Assembly: GCA_023053685.1 (NCBI GenBank)
Contig: JALIGW010000001.1
Span: 156,756,047 to 156,820,046 of the forward strand
Reading direction: 5' to 3'
DNA length: 64,000 nt
DNA from: Diadophis punctatus similis
Taxonomy: Eukaryota; Chordata; Lepidosauria; Squamata; Dipsadidae
In this document: piece after piece, positions 1-9,369 of the stretch
Numbering within the stretch: the stretch's first letter is position 1
Layout: the number at the start of each line of letters is the position of its first letter
Made by a program: the position numbers and the translations under genes
Notes under the pieces: model-generated
Told to the model about the DNA's origin: nothing
The model's input: the letters and a program-made list of their open reading frames with translations, nothing else
The model's database searches: none

Positions 1-207
1 GCAGAACTGAAGAAGCCGGTGGTGTTTGCGGCGCGGGGCTTCCCCCACCCACTTTCTGCATGCACAGAGGGCAAAAGAACGCAAATGGCGGCGTCTAGGC
101 AGGCGGGGGAAAGCGGGCGGGGGAAGCCCCATGCCGTGAATGCCACCGGCTTCTTCGGTTCTGCGGCGACCAACAGGAAAGAGCGTACCGGCACGAACCC
201 ACCCCTG
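1..207. mobile_element. hAT-type nonautonomous element, left end outside the window
   Basis: The right end reads GCACGAACCCACCCCTG, the inverted form of the CAGGGGTGGGTTC terminus seen on the intact elements at 13529, 20961 and 25192. The GC-rich body with 'ggcggcg' and 'taccggcacgaaccc' also matches that family. The left terminus and target duplication lie before base 1, so insertion cannot be proved here. It has no transposase ORF. Confidence 0.65.
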
Positions 208-493
208 CTCCATTGCCTCCATTCAGTACATGTAGCTTCATACTATACTTGCTGTGAAGAATGAGGAATTGTAGTCCAGCACAGTTGGAGGAGCTAAAAC
301 TAGGCAATGCCAATGTGAGGCCTTTGAAGGAGGCCAGGTAAGAAACAGGTACCACAAGAAGTACTACAAATATCCCATCTCACACCCACCCCCTCTTGCA
401 TATTGGTTCCTATCTTAGCTACCTTTTATTAATGTTGATGTTAATATTTATCATTTTAATGTTTGATATTGTCAGTTTTAACATGTTGCAAGC
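208..493. other. Unassigned stretch
   Basis: No gene, recognised repeat or clear regulatory element is visible. The short reading frames on both strands have no protein-like character. Confidence 0.5.
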
Positions 494-730
494 CAGAGTT
501 CCCCAAACTTTCCAGCTTTGAAGACCAGTGGGAGGGGGAGAGGGGATGGTTCCACACGAGCAGCAGGTAAGTGCATGCGCACACGCAGCTTCATTTCCAT
601 GAGCAGTAGGCACGCGCACCCACTGCTCGAGCAAATGGGGATGTGTGTGCATGTGCTTGCCTGTCACTTCCACAGCCTGGTTCTGAACAGCTCAAGGCCC
701 AGTAGTGGGCAGCAGCCCAAGGGTTGTTGT
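494..730. mobile_element. hAT-like degraded element
   Basis: The left end CAGAGTTCCCCAAACTTTCC and an internal 'ggttctgaacagctcaagg...cccagtagtgggc' resemble a widespread vertebrate hAT-type nonautonomous family whose consensus begins CAGGGGTCCCCAAACTTT. The right end is eroded and no convincing 8-bp duplication remains. Bases 731-786 look like a retroposon tail ('gggcagcatataaatttaataaatg'). The family assignment is from memory of the terminal motif. Confidence 0.5.
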
Positions 731-788
731 AAACCATGTTGCTTGATTGCAAGATGGGCAGCATATAAATTTAATAAATGAATACATA

Positions 789-1699
789 CCATATTTTTCG
801 GAGTATAAGACGCACCTTAGTTTTGGGGGAGGAAAACAAGAAAAAAATTCTGCCTCTGCCTCCCAGCAATTTGCCTCCCAGCAAACAGCAAACAGTATAG
901 ATGATATACACTGTTTGTGGTATATTTCTGTGCATGTGTGCCTGACCCATAGAAATAGCAAAGAATTGGAGAAATGTACATTATGGCAGTATATTAATGC
1001 CAGAAAGTTTTCTTAAATATAGTCACACTAACTCCTCCCAATTATTTAAATAGATCTACTCCAAACATGGCTAAGTCAGGGTTTGACTCAGTTGCCTTGT
1101 CTTAATACTAAAACAGGACACTGTTACATTTCAGACTATACAGATTCTGTTAAAATTGATGTACAGATTCTGTTAAAATTGATGTGGCTTTCTGGAAGTA
1201 TACATTATTCTCTGCTATTTAAAAGAAGATACAAAAGCACTGGGGCTCTTCAGAGCAAGCATTTATTTTAAAAAGCTTCTTCATTTTGTTAAGTTGTCTA
1301 GAACAATAACAAAGCAGTCTTTAAAAAATAAGTCTAATAATTTGAACATTCTACAGACATTTATAGTTATTGACTTGCCTCCTTGCATCCAGTTTCAGCA
1401 GTCTGATTAGCCTCTGCTTCTACCTCCCAGCAATTTGCCTCCTTGCAGCTTTAGTTTCACTTTCAGTTTAGCAGGTGGCTGGCCAGCCTGCAGCCTCACT
1501 CAGCTGAGGGTCTGATAATCAGTTGCTTGGCTTAACAGGCTCTGTTCTGTTTGCTGCAAGGAGGTAAATTGCTGGGAGGCAGAGGCCAAAGGGTGGGGGT
1601 GGCTGGGTGGGACTACATTTGGTGCATAAGACACACCCAAGTTTTTAACCTCTTTTGGGGGGGGGTAAAAAGGTGCATCTTATACTCTGAAAAATACGG
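789..1699. mobile_element. MITE with 'CCRTATTTTTC' terminal inverted repeats
   Basis: The left end CCATATTTTTCGGAGTATAA and the right end, reverse complemented, CCGTATTTTTCAGAGTATAA form inverted repeats of about 28 bp flanked by TA dinucleotides. This fits a Tc1/mariner-like target, although other superfamilies also use TA. A second, internal inverted repeat (around 848-893 against 1545-1588, carrying 'tcccagcaatttgcctcc') makes the 911-bp element partly foldback. No transposase is encoded. Confidence 0.75.
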
Positions 1700-1701
1700 T
1701 A

Positions 1702-3463
1702 AATAAATAAAACCCTACTTTATTGATATGGACTATAATAACAGAATCTTGAAAGCTTGGCTGCATATCTCCTTCTCCCCCTCTTATACCAAAGAGAGCC
1801 AAGAAGGACTATCTTGAGTTTCTTTTTAAAGTTTTCTTAAATTCCTGGACTGAGCTCATATTTTACTAATGGGTGTCTTGTATCTTCTCCAAGGTCATCT
1901 CTGTTCTCCTATCCAGCTGATTTCCAAACTTGATGGAAATGAAACCTTTTTTTTCCCTGGTTTAGTTGCCAGCTATGCTCGCTGTGTCTCTCTAGTTTTT
2001 TGCTATGAAAGGCTGGATACTTAAAAAAAAAATACAATCTTCATGTTACTACATGCTGTAATTGCATAATTCCTATCTTTCTCAGTTGATGAGATTTGGC
2101 AATAAAGTCATAATGGTCAACACTGGTATCTTAACTGCCCTGGCATGTTATCTAAACTACTCTAGGATATGATCTTAACTACAACTTGGACTATTATAAA
2201 AGCTTTAAGCACACTCCCAGTTGTCAATTAACTATGCTATTCCTTTAACAGAAATAGTTTAGTGCAGGATGCTTCTAACATTGCAGCAATCATGACCCAG
2301 CCTGCAGTGATAGCTGAATTGCAATAAATTATGTCCGATCAACAACATGAATAGAAAAATACTTTTAGCTGTGCATTACCAACAATGTCCTCATGCAACC
2401 CTATCAATATCTCAAAACCTTTAATAAAAAATAAGATAATGTAATGTTGTAAAATTACCCTTAGCTCCATATAAACCCATGATAAGTGGAGATGTGGACT
2501 GGCAAAGAAAGCGAATTCCACTGGAATTACAAAAGCTGCATGCTTTAATAAATTGGAGAAGGCTTATCCATGTGACTTTACAAAGTCAGTTCTAATTGTA
2601 TACGAGACAGGGTAAAGAAAAGTTTATGCCTTCCTATGGGCAGCTGTCAATTTGATTAAATTCAGAGGTGAAACCGATTTGTCTTTTTTTAACATTCAAA
2701 AAACATGTCTGCTCTCTGTAGAGAAATTTAACACTTTAAATGAGGAGGAGGAGCAGTGTTCCTTATATTAGGAAAGGGGATAATTGTTGAGGTTGTTTTC
2801 CTATAGTTTTGTCAACAATAAGTATTTTCATATCTTAGTGAGTTGGGTTGAAGTCTGGGTTGGAAAAAAAATAGAGAAATTGTGCCAAAATCATAAAGTC
2901 CCATTTATGGAAGTTCAATAAAAGCCCAAGAAAATTTCAAAGTATTTAAAAAATGATGAACACTTTTGTTATGTATCAATTGCCTACATGGTTTTACCCA
3001 GGTCCAGCATTTGAGCGGGAGAATACTCAGACACTATTGGTTTGCGTTTGCCAAGTAGCCAAGTAAAGAAGTTCCTTTTGAAGTCTGTCTCCTGTCATTA
3101 TTCCCACAACTCAACAACTTTTATTTATTATTTTTTTAAAAAATATTTCAGATCAGAGATGGTGTTGAAAGTTTTCTTGGCTGGCCAAGAAAACTTTCAA
3201 CTGCAGCCTCTTCAAATTAAGAAAGGCTTCCAAAATTCTCAGGCAGTGCAGTCTCTAAATGGTTCAAAGTATCCAGAAGGTACCAGGTTGGGCCAGACTG
3301 AGAGAAACCTAAGATTAATAAAGTCAATGACTTCAGCAGTCAGGAGTTGCACATACCTGGTGAATGCACAGTGCTGCTTCTTTGATAGAAGGGGTGCTCC
3401 CTTCATGGGAATTTGGGTGCCTGAGACAAAATCCTTCCTCTGTAAAGCAAATGGGAATTTGGT
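1702..3463. other. Unassigned AT-rich stretch
   Basis: No convincing gene or recognised transposon was found. It contains homopolymer runs, short ORFs without protein-like composition and the perfect palindrome listed at 3164-3201. The open frame from 3042 to 3611 runs through that palindrome and into the next MITE, so it is not a gene. Confidence 0.5.
3164..3201. repeat. Perfect 18-bp inverted repeat with a 2-bp centre
   Basis: Two 18-base arms, GTTGAAAGTTTTCTTGGC and its exact reverse complement, are separated by TG. The structure can extrude as a cruciform or fold as a short hairpin. No flanking target duplication marks it as a transposon. Confidence 0.9.
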
Positions 3464-3466
3464 TAT

Positions 3467-3828
3467 ACAGTTAGTCCTCGACCATTACAGTTCATTTAGT
3501 GACAAAAGTTACAACATCACTGAAAAAAGTGACTTATGGCCATTTCCACACATACAACCGTTGCAACATCCCCATGGTTACATGATCAAAATTCAGACAG
3601 CTGGCAACTGACTCACATTTATGATGGTTGCAATGTCCGGGGATCATGTGATCCCCTTTTGTGACCAGATTTATTTAATAACCATATTGCTAACTTAATG
3701 ACTGCCGTGATTGACTTAACAACTGTGGCAAGAAAGGTCGTAAAATGGGACAAACCTCACTTAACAAATGTTTTGCTCAGCAACATAAATTTTGAGCTCA
3801 ATTGTGGTCATAAATTGAGGTCTACCTG
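3467..3828 (+). mobile_element. TA-target MITE, 'CAGGTAGTCCTTGACTTA' family, copy 1
   Basis: It starts CAGTTAGTCCTCGACC and ends GAGGTCTACCTG, flanked by TA on both sides. Internal landmarks ('tcacatgatcaaaattcagac', 'gtggcaagaaaggtcgtaaaatggg') are shared with the copies at 7306, 32519 and 53098. It has no ORF. The small size, inverted ends and TA target suggest a Tc1/mariner-driven MITE; the superfamily is inferred. Confidence 0.8.
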
Positions 3829-3900
3829 TATTAAAAAAAATCTGGAGAATAACATCACAAGTTGAAAGCCATGTGCTTGTTGGTTTGATTTATACCACAG

Positions 3901-4033
3901 CAGGCGTGTCAAACTCATGGCGTCACATTGTCGTCATGTGACGTATTAACTTTTTCCCCCTTCACTAAACTGGGGGTGGGCATGGCCAGCGCATGACGCA
4001 TCCTGCCTGTGGGCTGCAAATTTGACACCCCTG
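3901..4033. mobile_element. Short hAT element, 'CAGGGGTGTCAAACT' family
   Basis: It begins CAGGCGTGTCAAACTC and ends GCAAATTTGACACCCCTG, inverted termini shared with 41339-41786 and 52334-52644. The flanks taccacag and aaccagag are a degraded 8-bp duplication. At 133 bp it is an internally deleted, noncoding derivative. Confidence 0.8.
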
Positions 4034-4254
4034 AACCAGAGAATACTAAGCCATTACAAGATTCCTGTGAGTTTGCTGTTGTTTTGGGGTTGGTTGGTTT
4101 GTTTTTACTATTTCAGCTGAGGGAACAATATCCACAGACAGATTTCAGTGCACCTACATAGAGAGATATTCCTGAAGGATGACGAGGTTTTTTTTTTCTC
4201 CTCAGTGAATCTATAGTGTTGCAATTTGACTGGTAACCTCTCTGCCTTTTCTAG

Positions 4255-4416
4255 GATATGTGATTTAAAGCTCCTCTCTCCCAGCCTTCCTTCCAAGTAT
4301 AATGTGTCCCTGCATGGTGTGAAAGCCTTGTTGGAAGACTTTGAAGAAAGAAATGAACTGGCAAGACATAGAATCTTAAAGGAAGCTATAAATGGGATAG
4401 GTCAAGGACTAGGCAT
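4255..4416 (+). CDS. Candidate internal exon of an unidentified gene (54 codons' worth)
   Basis: A pyrimidine-rich tract ending CCTTTTCTAG precedes 4255, and a good donor, CAT|GTAAGC, follows 4416. The 162 bases are open in one frame and divisible by three, with the same split phase at both ends, so exon skipping would keep the frame. The peptide has a predicted helical, charged stretch (LLEDFEERNELARHRILKEA) unlike a low-complexity chance frame. Two alternative acceptors lie inside, after CTCCCAG and after CTTCCAAG near 4280-4300, which would shorten the exon. I do not recognise the protein. It could also be a pseudo-exon; no transcript evidence is available. Confidence 0.4.
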
Positions 4417-4577
4417 GTAAGCGAAAGGAAAAAATCTTCCCTTTCATTAATACAGCTCCAGTTTCCATGTCTGTGTAGACTCCAAATAAGGCATAGTCGC
4501 TTTTTCCTAGCTGTGGGCCTGTACATTTTGCCTGACCTTATAATTCTCACAGTTCTAGACATTCCAAGGTAGAGAGC

Positions 4578-4579
<2 letters not shown>

Positions 4580-4656
<77 letters not shown>
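4580..4656. repeat. (AG)n microsatellite
   Basis: About 38 uninterrupted AG units follow a short imperfect lead. Reading frames through it on either strand are artefacts of the repeat. Confidence 0.98.
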
Positions 4657-4659
<3 letters not shown>

Positions 4660-6071
4660 CTCCATTAGGAATGAGAGAGTTTGTAATTTCTGGTGCATAT
4701 TTGTTTCTAAAGTATCTTCTGCATAGTTTCCCAGTGAGATCATGTGCAAGGCTTGGAGATTTTTAAATAGGTTATTTTTCAAGCCTGCCTACAAAGGACC
4801 TGTCAAATTTAACCACTTTGGACTTATTAAGTAAAAGTGTGAGAACAAAAGTGGTCTAACTGTAACAAGGCTTCCCAAAATTACGGTTGTTTAAATGGCC
4901 TGATGTTAAACCTGCAGCGGGCTGGATTAGACCGACCTGCAGTTTCACCAGGTTGTTGTGAAATTTCATTAATATGGACATTATTTCTGATCAACACTTA
5001 GATTAACAAGGCTGAACAACTCGTTCTTCCCACGGGTTATTGTAAGGCCAACGGTATGGATTTTTGTTGACTGACATTTTGGATCACTGCAGGAAACACT
5101 CTCCACTGATAGAAAGATCTGAGGGCATATGGATCCTTGACCCAAGGGCAAGGACGCTCAGCTTAGGCAGTGAAAACAAGAGACAGCCCAGCAAAGTGAA
5201 GGGGCAAAGCTAGATCTTGGTTAGTTCTCTAAATGATACATTGGAGTTTTTACAAAATTATCCATAGCTGTTATGTTAGGGCAGATAACATAATCTTGCC
5301 ATCTGGTGCTCCCTTACTCACTTTTTCAGATATCTAAAGCCCCCATTTGGACTGCTAATGGAGAATTCCAGTAGCAAAGCATGAATATATGCCAACCATT
5401 ATAACCCATTTTATTATTCTGAAAATACCAAAGCCTCCCACCCCAAAGCCTCACATATTTGATGATAATGTTAAAATATGATCCTTGAAGTTCCTGGAGG
5501 CTGAAGAATTTCTTTTCTAAATGTATAACACAAATAATTTTCATCACTGTCTTATGCCATGAGACCTAGAAACTTGTTTAATTAAAAATGAAATACCACT
5601 TGTTGAATCATCTACCACTGATCCTCACCTAAGTTAAAGATCAGTGTTTTCTGATTACCCACCTCTATTCAAACATGTTTTTAAATATAATATTTTAAAA
5701 GAATTCTCAATAATTTTAGCACTGGGTAAAGAGGTTATTTAATGAGAACAAGGGGATGAGATTTCTCTTTAAAGTGATCTAATCACTGAAATATCATTGA
5801 AATAATCAAATAAAAATGTGTTTTATTTGGAAAAATCTGAAAAAACCCAGCTGAATGCTTTTTTATCTTTTAGAATCACAGCTGTGAAATCCAGAATGTT
5901 TCTTAATGAAATGAATTGCCTTTAAGATGTTCCTTTACAAATTGCCAGAAAAGTTAACATAGTCCCAAAAAGAAGACAAAAAAAATTCTATATTTAATTT
6001 TTTTACAGAATTGCAAATATATAAATAAAGAAGTAGGGGTCCAATTTTGGCTGAAGCCTGAATCCAGCATA
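4657..6071. other. Unassigned AT-rich stretch
   Basis: No gene or recognised repeat was found. The short ORFs lack protein-like features, and the DNA appears single-copy within the window. Confidence 0.5.
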
Positions 6072-6079
6072 GAATAGAG

Positions 6080-6461
6080 CAGTGATGGCAAACCTTTTTT
6101 GGTTTGCCTGCCAAAAGGGGGGGGAATGCGGGGGATCACGTGTGCGCGTGCCCACACTCATAATTCCATGCACCCCCGCACATGCACGCATGACCCCCCT
6201 GCTCCCAGCATGCAATGGCACGCCCATTTTTCACTCTCCCCAGGCTCCAGAGCCTTTCTAGGAGCCTGGGGAGGGCGAAAACGGCCTTCCCCACCCTCTC
6301 TGGAGGCTGGAAACAGCCTGTTTCCCGACTCCCAGTGGGCCCAGAAGGCCCGAAAATCAGCCAGCTGGTGCACACATGCACGCCGGACCTGAGCTCGCGT
6401 GCCCACCGATATGGCTCCGCGTGCCACTTGTGGCACCCGTGCCATAGGTTCACCATCACGG
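6080..6461 (+). mobile_element. hAT nonautonomous element, 'CAGTGATGGCGAACC' family, copy 1
   Basis: It begins CAGTGATGGCAAACC and ends GGTTCACCATCACGG, with a perfect 8-bp duplication, gaatagag, at 6072-6079 and 6462-6469. The GC-rich body is shared with the copies at 39239, 44655 and 45957. The three overlapping ORFs across it are by-products of its GC-rich composition. Confidence 0.88.
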
Positions 6462-6510
6462 GAATAGAGTAAGCCACACTCACTCACTCCTTTCCTCCCT
6501 CCCTTTTTGC

Positions 6511-6604
6511 TTTTTCCTTCCTTCCTTCCTTCCTTCCTTCCTTCCTTCCTTCCTTCCTTCCTTCCTTCCTTCCTTCCTTCCTTCCTTCCTTCCTTCCTTC
6601 CTTC
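6511..6604. repeat. (TTCC)n microsatellite
   Basis: A long, nearly pure CCTT array at the left edge of the repeat unit that continues to 7262. The related unit at 49078 also has a CCTT array at the same edge, so the array may be the tail of a minus-strand retroposon. Confidence 0.95.
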
Positions 6605-7262
6605 CAGTTTCTTGCCTTGGAAAGCTTGCAAGGACCTACTTTAAACTGATCATTGTAATTTTCTTTCTTCTTTGTAAAAAAAATGTTGCATATTTCCTAT
6701 TTGTCCTCCTTGTCTGACTACATTCTCAGCAGGGAAACAGTATTGTAGGTGTCATGATGTGAATAATTGCCAGTTGTGCATCTCTACTATTTCTAGATTT
6801 ACTGTATTTCCTAATCAAGCAGACATGTGATATGTTTTACTACGCATGCGTGCATTCCAAGAGTTTTGTCTCCTCCTATTTTTTTTTCTCCTTCGAAGCC
6901 TCGCCCGAGGCAGACGTGAACTCTTAGCTGAGAAGATGTAGCTTATTAAAGGTTTATATCTTTTGTTACTTTTGTACTAAAATAAATATTTTGTTAATTA
7001 GATTTGAATCTCGGTTTTATTTTCTAAGTACGAATGACTTCAGGGAAGCAAGATCCTAAATCACCTCTTGATAGGAAAATTCCTGTCAGTAGGTTTTTCC
7101 AAACAGTAATGAAATGACTTCAAAATGGCCTCACAGCACTGAACAGAAAACAAAGAACGTTCCTCTTAGTATTTATCAGTCGACAATGCAAACTGTCTGA
7201 CTGCAAGTTCACCACCACATTTTAAACGACTGCTTGTCTTGTCTTGTAAATGAATGGCGAGG
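6605..7262 (-). repeat. Interspersed or duplicated unit, copy A (interrupted by a solo LTR)
   Basis: Bases 6605-6749 and 7089-7262 match 49078-49395 closely. Shared landmarks are 'gatcattg.aattttctttc', 'ctacattctcagcaggg', 'tcaaaatggcctcacagcac' and 'aaacaaagaacgttcctctta'. Both copies abut a CCTT array on the left. This fits a minus-strand retroposon with a (GGAA)n tail or an old duplication; the family is not recognised. The strand is inferred from the position of the array. Confidence 0.75.
6750..7088 (+). mobile_element. Solo LTR, copy 1 (339 bp, TG...CA, 5-bp target duplication)
   Basis: It starts TGTCATGATG, ends TTCCTGTCA and is flanked by exact GTAGG duplications at 6745-6749 and 7089-7093. 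The related unit at 49078-49395 lacks the whole segment and so gives an empty site. A polyadenylation-like AAATAAATATTTTG lies about 110 bp before the 3' end, as expected near an R/U5 boundary. A second LTR of the same family is at 20062. No internal retroelement genes adjoin it. The superfamily (Gypsy or ERV) is undetermined. Confidence 0.88.
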
Positions 7263-7305
7263 CCCAAAAGCCTAAGAGCAGGATGGACGCCTTTAATTTT
7301 TATCT

Positions 7306-7718
7306 GTAGTTAGTCCTCAAGCATGCCTTACAAACATTTGTTTAGCGACAGTTCGAACTTAACAATGCCTCTGAAAAAAAGTGACCTACGACCGATCCTC
7401 ACCCTTATGACCATCCCAGTCACATAATCAAAATTCAGGCACTTGGCAACCATCATGTACAATATATACAAATGTTGCGGTATCCTGGGATCCTATGATT
7501 GCCATTTGCGATTTTCCCATCTGGCCTCTGACAAGCAAAGGGAATGAGGGAAGCTGGATTTGTTTAATGACGGTGTGATTCATTTAACAACTGCAGCGAT
7601 TCACTTAAAATGTGCAGCAAACAGAAGGTCATAAAATCAGGCACAACTCATTTAACAACCCCCTTGCTTAGCAATGGAAATTCTGGTCCCAAATGTGGTC
7701 GTATGTTGAGGAATACTT
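7306..7718 (+). mobile_element. TA-target MITE, copy 2
   Basis: It starts near GTAGTTAGTCCTCAAGC and ends near GTTGAGGAATACTTA, a diverged form of the family at 3467. Internal 'tcaaaattcaggcacttggcaac' and 'aaggtcataaaatcagg' match. The terminal repeats are eroded, so the ends are approximate. Confidence 0.7.
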
Positions 7719-8669
7719 ATAATTTCAAACCCTGCACAAGGCTTCACTTCTAGGAAACCTGAAACAATATGGGGCTGCAAAGATCAAGGCTTCATCACAG
7801 CAGCCACACCTGGGTGTGTACTAGTTTTACCCAATCCTCCTCCATCTTTCATTTACCCATTCATTAACTACCTGCTCTCTGTGTGTGTGTGTGTGTTTAT
7901 GGTGTAACATAATTGCAAATAATAGTGTTGCTTGTGTGTCTTTTTTCTCTCCTTTGACCTTGTCAGCAGTGTCTTCTTCCCTAACCCATTTTGGTGCCAC
8001 TTAGAGGCGTGTATGTCTTAGTTTGGTATACTTTGCAGATAGTGTCATCAGAGAGATTAAAGAAAGGTAGGGCAGGGCTGGGTCGAAGTCAAATTGCACT
8101 TGCCAAGGATTAGTAGAAGCTTTCAGGATGCTGAAGAAATAATCTCAGCAGGCATTGTCATGATCAATACTCTGCTTTGAGAACTCCTGATTCCTATGAA
8201 CTTTGGCATGCTTCAGGCCAGGCCCTGATTAACTTTTCTGAAAATGCCACTCCCTTCTAGCAAAAGAAAAAGAAAAGGTTATCAGCAGTTTGGGTGTTGG
8301 TTGTTTTTGCCTCCATGGGAAGGGGGACCTGTTTCTCAACTGGGTTCCAGAACTGGAAAGACCCCCCAACAGGCTACACCCAGGAGAATATGAAATTGAG
8401 CAGCCTGCTTCCTGGGGCATCAGATCTGGACCCAAGATGAACAGACCAATCCTTGAACAGGCTAAATGAGTAATTTTTGTAATTTAAGCACAATATAATT
8501 TGTCTCGGTGTCATGATAAACCTTTTGCCTGCTCAGTTTGTGGCCAGATAGTTGGGACAACGGGTAACTTCAAAATCCCATTTGTTCTCCTTTCTGATGG
8601 TTTGTTACATTTGCCTGGGATTTAGACTATACGGGCTTTCCAATGGAGCCAGTGTGTTTGTATGTGTTC
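7719..8669. other. Unassigned stretch with a short (GT)n
   Basis: No gene or recognised transposon was found. A short (GT)8 run lies at 7880-7896. The minus-strand frame at 8229-8435 has no recognisable features. Confidence 0.5.
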
Positions 8670-8677
8670 GTCTACAC

Positions 8678-8874
8678 CAGTGTTTCCCAACCGTGGCAAC
8701 TTGAACATGTCAGGACTTCAATTCCCAGAATTTAATTTAATTTAATTTAATTTAATTATTTAATTTAATTTAATTTAATTTAATAGATTTGTATGCCGCC
8801 CAACTCCCGATGGCTGGGGAATTCTGGGAGTTGAAGTCCAGACATCTTCAAGTTGCCAAGGTTGGGAAACACTG
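8678..8874. mobile_element. Short hAT element, 'CAGTGTTTCCCAACC' family
   Basis: The termini CAGTGTTTCCCAACC and GGTTGGGAAACACTG are exact inverted repeats, and the 8-bp flanks gtctacac (8670-8677 and 8875-8882) are identical. An internal (TTTAA)n array occupies about 8726-8783, showing expansion of a tandem repeat inside the element. Confidence 0.92.
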
Positions 8875-8884
8875 GTCTACACAC

Positions 8885-9112
8885 ATATGCCTTTGAGTCA
8901 GTATTGACTCCTGTTGACTGCTTGGACAAGTCCCTGCATTTTTCTTATCAAGGTTTTTCAGAAGTGGCTTGCCATTGCCTGCTTCCGAGGGCTGAGAGAG
9001 TGACTGGCCCTAGTCATCAAGCTGGCTTTGTGCCCCAGGCAGAAATAGAACACATGGACTCCTGGTTCCTAGCCTGGTGACTTAACCATTATATTACATT
9101 GGCTCTCTAGAG
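8885..9112 (-). mobile_element. Sauria-type tRNA-derived SINE, minus strand
   Basis: Read on the minus strand, the tRNA-like head is at about 9050-9112 ('aatggttaagtcaccaggctagg'). The body follows ('cagctggctttgtgcc' and 'gaagtggcttgccattgcctg' on the plus strand). The distal part resembles the BovB-like tail known for Sauria SINEs ('gagtcagtattgactcctg'). This family is characteristic of squamates, and the call rests on remembered family sequence. Confidence 0.8.
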
Positions 9113-9228
9113 CCGGGGTCTCCAACCTTGGCAACTTTAAGCCCGGCGGACTTCAACTCCCAGAATTCCCCAGTTTGCTCTGGGAGTTGAAGTCCGCCAG
9201 GCTTAAAGTTGGAGGTTGGAGACCCCGG
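9113..9228. mobile_element. Foldback hAT-type MITE, 'GGGGTCTCCAACC' family, copy 1
   Basis: This 116-bp, nearly perfect palindromic element has CCGGGGTCTCCAACC at one end and its complement at the other. It is flanked by exact ctctagag duplications (9105-9112 and 9229-9236). Related copies lie at 33804 and 37878. Its 5' duplication abuts the head of the adjacent SINE. Confidence 0.9.
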
Positions 9229-9288
9229 CTCTAGAGTAGGAATGAACAACATTTTTTTCTGTAGGGTCGACATTCCTAATGGAGAGAT

Positions 9289-9289
<1 letters not shown>

Positions 9290-9332
<43 letters not shown>

Positions 9333-9369
9333 CCTCCCTCCCTCCCTCCCTCCCTCCCTCCCTCTCTCT
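9290..9369. repeat. (CT)n / (CCCT)n compound microsatellite
   Basis: A (CT)n run of about 38 bases is followed by (CCCT)n and then (CT)n. The frames it opens on both strands are repeat artefacts. Confidence 0.97.

Noticed and set aside
3042..3611. 189-codon plus-strand ORF
   Set aside because: It runs through a perfect palindrome and into a MITE, so it is a chance frame with no domain.
6099..6631. ORFs of 97-157 codons over the hAT and (TTCC)n
   Set aside because: These are GC-rich transposon sequence plus a microsatellite. The related copies at 39239 and 45957 do not conserve the frames.
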